A stretch of DNA of 64,000 nucleotides from Hoplostethus atlanticus (lineage: Eukaryota > Chordata > Actinopteri > Trachichthyiformes > Trachichthyidae): NCBI GenBank assembly GCA_034670405.1, contig JAXDDX010000056.1:2316001-2380000 (forward strand), in the 5' to 3' direction. The notes below the pieces were generated by a model. That model saw only the letters and a program-made list of their open reading frames with translations, did not search any database and had not been told where the DNA came from. Within the stretch, counting starts at the first letter, position 1. Each line of letters begins with the position of its first letter. Positions 23,701 through 35,800 of this stretch are shown in pieces. The translations under genes and the position numbers were made by a program.

Positions 23701-24883
23701 CTCCTTGTCAAGGAAAAGATGCAGTACAGGGGAAGAACATAAAAACTCACCACAACACCAACTTTTAGGAAGATAGGAGCTTAAAAAAATCACAGGAAAA
23801 AGGACTTGAGTTTATTTGCAAAGTGATAAACATAGAAGCAGAGTGATTAAAAAAACAGTGATAAAACACAATGACGAAGAAAAAAAAACAGAAGAGATGC
23901 AGCCAGTAATCTGTGCGGGGGAATTAAAAAACAACAACAAGACAAATAGTCTGTACAAACTCAGCCAAGGCGCAAGGTCAGGACTAGCCTATGAGACTCG
24001 CCCTGAATACTGATCTTGCCTACAGCAATGGAAAAAAGTTACAAATGCTTTGACAAGTAATGTCTTTGCCTTTTTTTGGGATAACCTTCCCTGTGAACGA
24101 TTAGGTGCGGTATAGCCCTGGATGCCTGGATGTTCCCTCTGAATGAAGAGATCTATCCCCGGGTGAAGCAGCCGATCTTCTTCATCAACTCAGAGAAGTT
24201 CCAGTGGGCAGGGAATATCAGCCGCATGAGGAAGCTGGACTCAGCCGTCATACAGAGGAAAATGATCACCATTAGGTACAACAGGCGTAACAATCACGTT
24301 TTCTGACCTGTTCCCAATATCAGTTTGAATGTAAACAGTATGGAGATGACAAATAACCCCACTGGATTAACCCCACTGTCTTAGTACTTTCATTGACTGG
24401 CATTGTGGTAATGTTTGTTCCCTCACCAGAGGTACAGTCCACCAGAGCTTCCCAGACTTCACCTTCCTCACAGGCAACTGGATCGGAAAGCTGATGAAGC
24501 TGAAGGGAGAGCTCAACCCAGAGCTCGCCATAGACCTCTGCAACAAAGCCACGCTAGCCTTTCTGCAACGGCATCTCGGTAAGGAAAATTAAAAATTAAC
24601 AGACAGCCTCATTTCTCAGCGGGCAGGAACGCATGCCAGATACGCCCTGCCTCTCCTTCCCTCTTATCTCCCACCTTTCTCCGCATGATATATAATAAAG
24701 CAGAAGTGCTTTAACAAATATTAATATCACTTTAAAATTATGAATTAAGAATGATACTGAAAACGTCTTTTGAATTTTGCAGGTCTAGAGAAGAACTTCA
24801 ATCAATGGGACCCTCTGATTGATGGGATGGATGACAACCTCATTCCAGGAACTAATATAACTGTGCTCCAGTCTGCCATCTGA
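17720..24883 (+). CDS. pla2g7: PAF acetylhydrolase / lipoprotein-associated phospholipase A2 orthologue with a cytosolic-type N-terminus
   Basis: Ten coding exons: 17720-17815, 18353-18503, 18632-18725, 18833-18901, 21671-21842, 22642-22755, 23550-23641, 24105-24275, 24430-24578, 24783-24883. All junctions are GT..AG and in phase, giving 402 residues. The alpha/beta-hydrolase core has GHSFGG (nucleophile Ser246), LDAWMFPL (Asp269) and RGTVHQSF (His324). The 23- and 55-residue spacings equal those of human PLA2G7 (Ser273/Asp296/His351). Landmarks such as VGCTDFMMDHT, FSHGLGAFRTLYSA, SASATYY and DDNLIPGTNI match PLA2G7 better than PAFAH2, and tdrd6 is its neighbour as in human. The enzyme hydrolyses the sn-2 acyl group of platelet-activating factor and oxidised phospholipids. 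The N-terminus is MGNACSNN, a myristoylation-type signal (Gly2, Ser6) with Cys5 available for acylation, instead of the secretory signal of the mammalian enzyme, so an intracellular membrane location is likely. An alternative upstream exon with a signal peptide cannot be excluded. Confidence 0.93.
17915..18230 (+). repeat. diverged direct repeat, copy 1 (pla2g7 intron 1)
   Basis: This shares an ordered series of matching blocks with 20965-21330: GAATTTCAGCA, GGTTAAAG.CTAAAGCCAT, AGAATTT, AATCTCCTTG, TTCAGCTAAAAT-like, GCTTAGTC..TAGCA, CAATCTGGCA and GAGTTGAGACA. The family is unknown to me; it behaves like an old interspersed element. Confidence 0.6.
19621..19938 (-). pseudogene. piggyBac transposase C-terminal remnant
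   Basis: The frame ends with a cysteine/histidine-rich tail carrying KRCTPC, VCLKC, HICKAH and CCQSC spacing, the C-terminal domain with which piggyBac transposases bind their terminal repeats. Upstream residues in the same frame are only partly family-like, and the DDD catalytic core is absent from the element. Confidence 0.8.
20151..20369 (-). repeat. tRNA-derived SINE with 14-bp target-site duplications
   Basis: The body at 20165-20355, read on the minus strand, starts GCGCACCGGTGGCTCACCGC, has an A-box-like GTAGAGCGC segment and a B-box GGTTCGAATCC, continues into a unique region with TTTGCTGCATGTCC, and ends in an A-rich tail. It is flanked on both sides by GGCCGGTCATTTTT (20151-20164 and 20356-20369). 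It inserted into the piggyBac element and is therefore younger. Confidence 0.88.
20965..21330 (+). repeat. diverged direct repeat, copy 2 (pla2g7 intron 4)
   Basis: Partner of 17915-18230, with the same order of matching blocks and extra sequence in the middle. Both copies lie in introns of the same gene, so this is either a local duplication or two insertions of one repeat family. Confidence 0.55.
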
Positions 24884-26278
24884 ACTACCGTTCTACCATT
24901 CTGCTTCAGACGCTGCTGAAATGCTGGTGACTGCCTGGCCTGGGGTCGATTGATCTTGCCTTGTGCATGGGATCCAATGGATTCGTCCCAGAATGTCAAG
25001 CCAGATCTACCTGGCATTTCATGCAGATATAAGCTAGCACAAATGTATTTCTAAAAGGATCAAGAGCAGTACTTGGGAGTAGGGTGATTGCACTGATTTC
25101 TCCACCAGAGGTAGGAAAGCTGATCCCTTATCACCAGTCAAGAGTGACTATGGAGCTTTTTGGGCTGCAAACATCTCCACAGAAAATACCACCTCACTCA
25201 CTGTACCAGTAGTTGTTGCGAAGGAGCTTGAATGTTGTGTATGAACAGACGCACAAATTTGTACCATTGTTGAATCTTGACCATTAGCAGTAATTTCTCA
25301 GAGGAATGTTTCTAATCATAGTTTTATAGTCTCATAGAATGTATATAAAACCACCTAGAAATCCTTACTTGCTAATCATTATTGTACCAAAATATCATAT
25401 ATTTCTCTTTTGACACACATCAGAGACAAGCTACACTATGGTTGCACATATGCCTGTTAATGAGAAATCCAACCACTAAGTTTGTTTTTTATAGATCAGA
25501 CTTTTATATGATCTTAGATTAATTTGATTGACTCAATATTAACCTCGCCATAGTAAATTAAGTTATTTATCCAGGACAATTCCACGTGATACAACTGCAT
25601 ACAAGTAAATCATCAAACTCATCAAAAAAACACAGAAGGAATGAGTGAGATGTTAGTGAGCCTTACAGATGCAATAAAGATACGATGTGCCTGAACTCAC
25701 AGTACTGTTCATCTTGGATTATTGAAATGTAACAGCCTCTCTACTTTTATACACCTCATTTTCCTGTTTTGACTAACCTTTATGCAGTTAGTCTGAAATA
25801 TAATTTGTACACTACTGCAATCCAATAAATTTGGTTTGTATACAAATTCCTCTGAAATGTTTTGTTATATTGTCGTCATACTGAAGTGGCTAGATCTTCC
25901 AGGGTTCAAATCAGACTGAAACCAGCACATTCTGTCACTTATATTTCTTATCTCACTCCCAATATCTTCACTGCCGTAAGTAATCTAACATTACACCAGT
26001 CTAGCATCTCATTTGATAAATGAAGTGCCTGCATCCGTGTACTATTCTGTCAGGGGCTAAAAAAAATGGTCAACTTACAACCGAAATTCAGTAAAAACCC
26101 TACGATCAAACCAATAATACAAGGACGTGAGTTGCAGTTTTTGACATGACCACAAGAAATTGCAGAGTCATCACTGTTTCGCAATACAGTCTGCACAGTG
26201 CTGTATTATCTAGCCACTCCAGAGAAGCAGGTTGGAGGTGAAAGGAAACCATGACTCATGTATGGAACTGCATTATTA
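24884..26278. other. pla2g7 3' UTR and convergent intergenic DNA
   Basis: There is no coding signal. AATAAA hexamers on the plus strand near 25674 and 25825 are candidate poly(A) signals for pla2g7, implying a 3' UTR of roughly 0.8-0.95 kb. Confidence 0.5.
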
Positions 26279-26284
26279 TTTATT
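26279..26284 (-). terminator. candidate poly(A) signal of tdrd6
   Basis: AATAAA on the minus strand about 550 nt beyond the tdrd6 stop codon. No better hexamer was noticed between. Confidence 0.35.
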
Positions 26285-26829
26285 GTGCCAACATAAATTT
26301 CTCACCAACGTCTGAACATTTCCACATCTAATATAGGAACAATCAACTAGCATTCTTGAAAATTAAATTCTGTAGAATTTCACCTGACTCAACAATTCAG
26401 TCATTTGTATTCAACACAATACTCAAAATTATTTTCCAGAGACTTATGTGGCATTTCAGCAAAACACACCATCTCAAACAAACACATACAATGCTCCAAT
26501 TGACATTCAGCAAGCACAAAAATACTGAGGACCATTTCAGTGCTTGACAAAACTAAGCTTTTTCATAACCACTCCAAAGTGCTTTACTGAGTAGTTTTTA
26601 CCAAATGGTCAGAGTATTCAAATGTAAACAATGAATTAGCCCCAAGTCAAAAGGATATGCTATTTGTTGAAGCATTGTATGAGTACAAACAAAACAAGGT
26701 AAACTGAACTTGCGTCCATTGGACATATTTTGAACTTTAACATAACAGAACACATTCAGTTGCTCAACTTTCATCCAAGGTGGCTGGTAAAGGAAACATG
26801 AATCTGCCACCCACTCCCATTACTACCAA

Positions 26830-29800
26830 TTACTCTTGCTGCTGCTGAGGCGGCCAAATCGCCCACATGAATATGACACTATCGTCAGAACTGTCCTCGA
26901 TTACCAGAGAAAGATGAGTCACCATTGACAACTGGGCCTCTAAAAGGGAAAGGCAAAAGGGAGTAAAAATTGTATGTTATAATCACTTGGTATTGCAGGC
27001 CCCAGAATGCAACACACTTCAAACTCAAATACGGCCAAAGGCGTCAACCTTCAAGTTGTGTGGAATTGAGTGGAACTGTATTGTTCCAGTTGGAAACTTA
27101 GTAATAATAATAATGCCTTTTTAAGTAAAAACTAAGATGTCATGAAAATGAGTATTGGCGTAGTGCATGAGTCAGAAAGCAGGTGTGTTATCATACTAAA
27201 CATTGCAATGGCAGTTGTGTTGAATTTTCAGCTTCTAGAGTCTCACTCTGATGGTACCTATCATGGGTGTGCTGAAGGACCACTAGGAAGCGCTCTTCTT
27301 ATTTATATCCTATTCTTCTTTAATATATCAGATTACTATATATTGCTGCAACAGCCCAGTTTCCCTATAGGGATCATTACATTTTCATCTCATCCAAGGA
27401 AAACATCAGACCGTGGTACCGTGTAATCACTTACCAAGACTGTCATCAGCAGAATGGGACATCTCTTCCTCAAACACATCATCCTTTAAATCCTGGAAAA
27501 TCATCATCAAAATCAGACCCCCAAGTTGTTATATGAACAGTAATGTGAATCTTTGTTCCTAAACAATTTCCATTTCAACTCTTGACTAGATTTGAACATT
27601 TTGGATGGTGTCCACTATGATGAATGGTGATAGTGGCTGGGCAATATGACTGCCAACCAAGTCTTAGTCTGTTTTAGGATTGTTTGGACTCCATTAGTCA
27701 ATCTTCTATGTCTCCATCCATTTGTATGTGGCTCTTAATAAAAGCAAATGGCATCTCTTCATTTTTCAACAGTGAATTCTATTACCGCATTCTGAGTAGA
27801 GGCTGTGTGTTCTGGCTGCTCACTCGCCACCGTTTCAGCGTCACATGCCGGGTCTGGAAGCACAAGGGCATATCAAAGGAAAACAAAACAGCAGGACAAT
27901 ATGGCCTTGATTCACAGTTGTATTAGGAATAGTAGAGCTCTGTGTGATGTACCACTGATTTACTGCAGATCTTTAAAGTTTTTAGATTATATTGAATGCT
28001 ATAGCGCCACCATGGGGACAACTGGCTCCATACTGTCGTGGGTGTCTTTTGGCATTGGACTGGACCTGTGTGCAAAGATTTGTGCATTTTCATGCATGGG
28101 ATGGTAGTTTGGTAAGAAAAAGAAGAATATTAATAATATACAGAAATCCAAGAGGGCCCGGCAGCAATGGAAGTTCAATAGAAAACAACGTAATTAAAGA
28201 GATAAAGCCAGTAATCAAAGGACAAGCCTAACAGCGTTTTGTTGTTGCAACAGTGTAGCCACAGAGCATGGTCCCATACTGTACCTATGCAGACATCTGC
28301 CAAACAGGCCTCCTCGATAGGGCAGGTCACCTCTCCAACCACATTATCCTAAACAGGAATAGGCAGAACATGGACTTGTCAGGGATTAGTAGTTTTGCAG
28401 TTTTGTTTAAGGATTTGGTTTATTGAATTACATTACCGTATTCTGAGAGGGAACAGTGTACGTGGGTGGCTCACTAGCCGCTGTCTCAGTGTCAGCTAGG
28501 AGGGCTGCAGATACAAAGACAGATTAGACACAGTACAACGTTGCCTATGTTTGCAATTCCTTTATCAACTTTGACATGAAGCATTGTTGTGTCAAGGGTC
28601 ACTTTTGGTATGCTAAGAATCAAAGTAATCACAACAAACCAGAATGTTTATCCTCGTGCTGAGCCAGAGTCTCTTCTGCAACCATCAAGTTGTCCTAAAA
28701 TGGAACAGATCATTGATCATTGTGACCTGGAAGCTTCGTCTAATGGTATTGGCACACCTCTATACAAAATACTGCAGTTCCGTTCCATTACCTTGTTGTG
28801 CGTGGGAGCACATGGCACCTCCTCCTGTAGGGCAACATCTCCCTCAACTTCCTCTTCTGTAGGGGCATCTGTGAAGACATTCACAATCCATATTCATATC
28901 ATCAACTTTTACTTTTTCCCACATTTTCAAAAGATTTTTTCCCCAGACCCAAACTGATAAAGTTTGCATCACAAAATCTACCCTATTTGTTTTAAATATT
29001 AACCTAGTAGCTAAGCCTACAGTATTTAATGCAGCCCATCTGGTTTCAAGGAGTTGGGATCTCTGCTGCAACATAACATAGCAGTAGCTTCAGACAGAAT
29101 TATAGTTTTCCAGTCAAACACCCTCAGCTGATTCAGACCCATTTCTACACACAACCCAATTTTGGATCCTGACCAAACTATAAAACGTTAAACCAGATTA
29201 CATGCAACATGGAAAATAATTACTCTACGAGTAATTATTTAGTAGAGTTCTGTGTGCTGTACCACTGATTTACTGCAGATCTTTAAAGTTTTTAGATTAT
29301 ATTGAATGCTATAGCGCCACCATGGGGACAACTGGCTCCATACTGTCATGGGTGTCATTTGGCATTGGACTGGACCTGTGTGCAAAGATTCCTGCATTTT
29401 CATGCATGGGATGTTAGTTTGGTAAGAAAAAGAATATTAATAATATACAGAAATCCAAGAGGGCCCGGCAGCAATGGAAGTTCAATAGAAAACAATTAAA
29501 GAGATAAAGCCAGTAATCAAAGGACAAGCCTAACAGCGTTTTGCTGTTGCAACAGTGTAGCCACAGAGCATGGTCCCATACTGTACCTATGCAGACATCT
29601 GCCAAACAGGCCTCCTCGATAGGGCAGTTCACCTCTCCAACCACATTATCCTAAACAGGAATAGGCAGAACATGGACTTGTCAGGGATTAGTAGTTTTGC
29701 AGTTTTGTTTAAGGATTTGGTTTATTGAATTACATTACCGTATTCTGAGAGGGAACGGTGTACGTGGGTGGCTCACTAGCCGCTGGTTCAGTGACAGCTA

Positions 29801-32800
29801 GGAGGGCTGCAGATACAAAGACAGATTAGACACAGTACAACGTTGCCTATGTTTGCAATTCCTTTATCAACTTTGACACAAAGTATTGTTGTGTCAAGGG
29901 TCACTTTTGGTATGCTAAGAATCAAAGTAATCACAACAAACCAGAATGTTTATCCTCGTGCTGAGCCAGAGTCTCTTCTGCAACCATCAAGTTGTCCTAA
30001 AATGGAACAGATCATTGATCATTGTGACCTGGAAGCTTCGTCTAATGGTATTGGCACACCTCTATACAAAATACTGCAGTTCCGTTCCATTACCTTGTTG
30101 TGCGTGGGAGCACATGGCACCTCCTCCTGTAGGGCAACATCTCCCTCAACTTCCTCTTCTGTAGGGGCATCTGTGAAGACATTCACAATCCATATTCATA
30201 TCATCAACTTTTACTTTTTCCCACATTTTCAAAAGATTTTTTCCCCAGACCCAAACTGATAAAGTTTGCATCACAAAATCTACCCTATTTGTTTTAAATA
30301 TTAACCTAGTAGCTAAGCCTACAGTATTTAATGCAGCCCATCTGGTTTCAAGGAGTTGGGATCTCTGCTGCAACATAACATAGCAGTAGCTTCAGACAGA
30401 ATTATAGTTTTCCAGTCAAACACCCTCAGCTGATTCAGACCCATTTCTACACACAACCCAATTTTGGATCCTGACCAAACTATAAAACGTTAAACCAGAT
30501 TACATGCAACATGGAAAATAATTACTCTACGAGTAATTATTTAGTAGAGTTCTGTGTGCTGTACCACTGATTTACTGCAGATCTTTAAAGTTTTTAGATT
30601 ATATTGAATGCTATAGCGCCACCATGGGGACAACTGGCTCCATACTGTCATGGGTGTCATTTGGCATTGGACTGGACCTGTGTGCAAAGATTCCTGCATT
30701 TTCATGCATGGGATGTTAGTTTGGTAAGAAAAAGAATATTAATAATATACAGAAATCCAAGAGGGCCCGGCAGCAATGGAAGTTCAATAGAAAACAATTA
30801 AAGAGATAAAGCCAGTAATCAAAGGACAAGCCTAACAGCGTTTTGCTGTTGCAACAGTGTAGCCACAGAGCATGGTCCCATACTGTACCTATGCAGACAT
30901 CTGCCAAACAGGCCTCCTCGATAGGGCAGTTCACCTCTCCAACCACATTATCCTAAACAGGAATAGGCAGAACATGGACTTGTCAGGGATTAGTAGTTTT
31001 GCAGTTTTGTTTAAGGATTTGGTTTATTGAATTACATTACCGTATTCTGAGAGGGAACGGTGTACGTGGGTGGCTCACTAGCCGCTGGTTCAGTGACAGC
31101 TAGGAGGGCTGCAGATACAAAGACAGATTAGACACAGTACAACGTTGCCTATGTTTGCAATTCCTTTATCAACTTTGACATGAAGCATTGTTGTGTCAAG
31201 GGTCACTTTTCTATATCAAGATCATGTAGCCACGCCTGAGCCAACTCAAAATGTTAAATCAATAATCTCTGCTGTCAAAAAAATGTTTTTGTTGACATTT
31301 AAACTGAAAAAATATAAATATTGCTTTGAAGGAAAATATGTAAATTCTACTTTTCAGAACTGTAAAGGAAAATAGTCTAACAGGATCTTGGCCGCACAGT
31401 AAAAAAAAAGATAAAAAAAGATAAATATAGTTAGCGCACATGTAAGCATGTACATGTAAGAAAGGGCCTGAAATGTGTTCAGCAATTCAATTTGGTATGC
31501 TAAGAATCAAAGTAATCACAACAAACCAGAATGTTTATCCTCGTGCTGAGCCAGAGTCTCTTCTTCAATCTTCAAGTTGTCCTAAAATGGAACAGAGCAG
31601 TGATTATCGTGACCTGGAAGCTTTGTCTAATGCAGCCCATGTCAATTATGTCTTCAAAGCCAAAACTGACAATACTTAGATTAGTATGTAGATTGGTGTT
31701 ACTGTGTGCAGGGAGCACTCAAAAGTGGTTCTCATACATTGTCAAAATAAATGGTATTGGCACACCTCTATACAAAATACTGCAGTTCCGTTCCATTACC
31801 TTGTTGTGCGTGGGAGCACATGGCACCTCCTCCTGTAGGGCAACATCTCCCTCAACTTCCTCTTCTGTAGGGGCATCTGTGGGGACATTCAGTCACACTC
31901 CATATCCACATCATCAACTGTTACTTTTTTTCCACATTTTCAAAAGATTTTTTTTCCCCAGACCCAAACTGATGTATGCTAATCTGAAAGTTTGCATCAC
32001 AAAATCTACCCTATTTGTTTTAAATATTAACCTAGTAGCTAAGCCTACAGTATTTAATGCAGCCCATCTGGCTTCAAGGAGTTGAGATCTCTGCTGCAAC
32101 ATAACTATACTTTAACTATAAAACGTTAAACCAGATTACATGCAACATGGTCGTATGCTCGTAGAGTAATTATTTAGTAGAGCTCTGTGTGATGTACCAC
32201 TAATTTAATGCAGATCTTTAAACTTTTTAGATTATATTTAATGCTATAGCGCCACCATGGGGACAACTGGCTCCATACTGTCGTGGGTGTCGTTTGGACT
32301 GCACCTGTGTGCAAAGATTTGTGCATTTTCATGCATGGGATGGTAGTTTGGTAAGAAAAAGAATATTAAATCCAAGAGGGCCCGGCAGCAATGGAAGTTC
32401 AATAGAAAACAACTTAATTAAAGAGATAAAGCCAGTAATCAAAGGACAAGCCTAACAGCGTTTTGTTGTTGCAACAGTGTAGCCACAGAGCATGGTCCCA
32501 TACTGTACCTATGCAGACATCTGCCAAACAGGCCTCCTCGATAGGGCAGGTCACCTCTCCAACCACATTATCCTAAACAGGAATAGGCAGAACATGGACT
32601 TGTCAGGGATTAGTAGTTTTGCAGTTTTGTTTAAGGATTTGGTTTATTGAATTACATTACCGTATTCTGAGAGGGAACAGTGTACGTGGGTGGCTCACTA
32701 GTTGCTGGTTCAGTGACAGCTAGGAGGGCTGCAGATACAAAGACAGATTAGACACAGTACAACATTGCCTATGTTTGCAATTCCTTTATCAACTTTGACA

Positions 32801-35800
32801 TGAAGCATTGTTGTGTCAAGGGTCACTTTTTTATATCAAGATCATGTAGCCACGCCTGAGCCAACTCAAAATGTTAAATCAATAATCTCTGCTGGCAAAA
32901 AAAAAATGTTGTTGACATTTAAAACTGAAAAAATATAAATATTGCTTTGAAGGAAAATATGTAAATTCTACTTTTCAGAACTGTAAAGGAAAATAGTCTA
33001 ACAGGATCTTGGCCGCACAGTAAAAAAAAAAAGATAAAAAAAGATAAATATAGTTAGCGCACATGTAAGCATGTACATGTAAGAAAGGGCCTGAAATGTG
33101 TTCAGCAATTCAATTTGGTATGCTAAGAATCAAAGTAATCACAACAAACCAGAATGTTTATCCTCGTGCTGAGCCAGAGTCTCTTCTTCAATCTTCAAGT
33201 TGTCCTAAAATGGAACAGAGCAGTGATTATCGTGACCTGGAAGCTTTGTCTAATGCAGCCCATGTCAATTATGTCTTCAAAGCCAAAACTGACAATACTT
33301 AGATTAGTATGTAGATTGGTGTTACTGTGTGCAGGGAGCACTCAAAAGTGGTTCTCATACATTGTCAAAATAAATGGTATTGGCACACCTCTATACAAAA
33401 TACTGCAGTCCTGTTCCATTACCTGGTTGTGCGTGGGAGCACATGGCACCTCCTCCTGTAGGGCAACATCTCCCTCAACTTCCTCTTCTGTAGGGGCATC
33501 TGTGGGGACATTCAGTCACACTCCATATCCACATAATCAACCGATTCATCAAGATTTTTTTTCCCCAGACCCAAACTGATGTTGTATGCTAATCTGAAAG
33601 TTTGCGTCACAAAATCTACCCTATTTGTTTTAAATATTAACCTAGTAGCTAAGCCTACAGTATTTAATGCAGCCCATCTGGTTTCAAGGAGTTGGGATCG
33701 CTGCTGCAACATAACATAGCAGTAGCTTCAGACAGAATTATAATTTTACAGTCAAAACACCCTCAGCTGTTTCAGACCCATTTCTACACACAACCCAATT
33801 CTGGATCCTGACCAAACTATAAAACGTTAAACCAGATTACATGAAACATGGCAAATAATTACTTCTTGTTGGTTTTGCTATGTGTTGAGCTTTTATGTGG
33901 GTGGAATCACTCACTGATAAATTGCTCTACAGGAAGTGCACAGGAAGACAGTGGTGATTCACTCTGAACCTACAATGTAAGGGAACACACTATTTTAATG
34001 CATGCAAATACAACAAAATCACACAGAATCAACAGGAAAAAGTTATGTCCTTGCAAGTATTTACATTACAATGTGTATTGAAGCAAACATGGAATACAGT
34101 ATTGCAATGCATGTAAATGTAACAAAATGACCATACACAATTGAATGTCTTGTTCAGATCGTTTGTCTTGTGACCAGCATCTTCCTGGGGAGCCTTTAGT
34201 AACCATGATTTTAATTATAGCGCAAACAAATTACATCGTATTTTGCGTAATTACATCCAATTGGGGCCAATATGTATGAACAAATTTAGACAGTCTCCTT
34301 TGATGTAGTATTTTCTACTGCAATGTGTCTGGGCCAACCTGGTCTGCAACCACCGCACACACATAAACTTAAAATCCAGTGGGAAATAGTAAATATCTAT
34401 ACCTTCTAAATGGAAATGTCACTGTCACACAAATTACCATTTTCTCTGCGGTCATAGTGTTAACAGGATCATCTCTTGCAAAGCTGTCTGCAAAAACGGC
34501 GTGTCTTTGCTCATCTGGATCTTTAAATACAAAGCACAAAATACCAAATCAATAAAAAAGGCACTTCATAGTAATTTCATGATACTGCATCCATTGCCAT
34601 CTAATGCCTACCAAGATGGCCTTGTGGTAAAACAACAAATGCTTTAGATAGCCCAAGTAAAATATTTGCACATTTAACTTACCACCCTCAGACTCCATGT
34701 GAGACAAGGCTTTACCATAGTCAGTACTGTCATCATTATCACACTGTGAACAAGCACAAGACAATAATGAATGAACTAAATGAGAACCTACCCTAACGTA
34801 CATTACAGGAAAAAAATGCTGATTCCATTATTTCACTAACCTGCTCAGGCTCTGATAACACTGTCTCAAAGACACTGTCAGGGTTAACAATCATCTCAGT
34901 GTCATAATCAACCAGCACAACCTTGCCGTAAGGGGAAAACATTCAAATTATTGCACAGAATTTACAAAACATACAAGTAGGTCAATGTTGAAAAACATAC
35001 GGCTATAGTTTAGGTTTTGACAACACAATATAGACAGTAATGTAATGTCTATGTAATGTAATTTTGACGAAAACAAGTGATTTTAAAACTAAAATGTACG
35101 CGTAATTGAATACCAATCAATCAGCCGACCTTGTAAGGACATGGGAGGATTTTACTAAATATATTGGCCAATAATCTATTTGAATAATTTGGCAACCCAT
35201 TTTAATCATTGCACAACCCACCTTTGTGTCCCAACCTAGTCTTTGAAAACCACTGGACTAAACATTAATGGAGACTTGGGGTCCCTGCTATTTACCAGAG
35301 TGCAGTCCCTTAATTTCTTCAAGACCCTTGCTTTGCACCAAGACTTGACAGCAGGTGACCAGACCACACAAGTAGAAGCAATGGGGAGATATTCAGCAGC
35401 TCTCAGTAGACCAAACTCTATTAAGAGATAAGATCGGAGAAGATGCATCTTATCAACAATTCATTCCCAGTGTTTAAACAAAACTAAATATTTGCACAAG
35501 CTAGATTAAATCCTGGTTTATTTGAAAATTTGCTGTGTTGAAAATCTGTTTGACATGTACACAATCCTTACAATGATGCTACTCATACTAACCATAATGT
35601 ACTGCATATACTATGTGAAAAATAGTTCAAATTAATTATGTAACTCACCAGCATCGTTCATGTCAAAGTTGTCTTCCACATTGCAGGCATCCAGTTCTTC
35701 AGGCAGAGACTCCAACACAGTAATTGCAGTCTCAGACTCTTCCTCACCAATTTGACAGGGGTCTTCTTGGGTTCCCAACTCATCTGTAGTGGTGGGAGCA

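Noticed and set aside
17720..24883. Naming the lipase pafah2 because of the myristoylation-type N-terminus
   Set aside because: Internal motifs, the C-terminal DDNLIPGTNI segment and linkage to tdrd6 fit PLA2G7; only the first few residues are PAFAH2-like.
27992..28231. Plus-strand frame beginning MNAIAPPWGQLAPY, repeated three times
   Set aside because: It lies in the repeated intron block of tdrd6. It recurs because the DNA is duplicated, lacks any family resemblance, and the real coding exons of the unit are on the other strand.
28589..28957. Plus-strand frames of 60-184 codons across 28.6-33.6 kb
   Set aside because: They run antisense through the tdrd6 cassette exons and introns; their repetition reflects the array, not a separate gene.
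28000..33700. CRISPR-like array, suggested by regular repeats
   Set aside because: The units are 1.3-1.7 kb with coding exons in a vertebrate gene; there are no short repeats with unique spacers.
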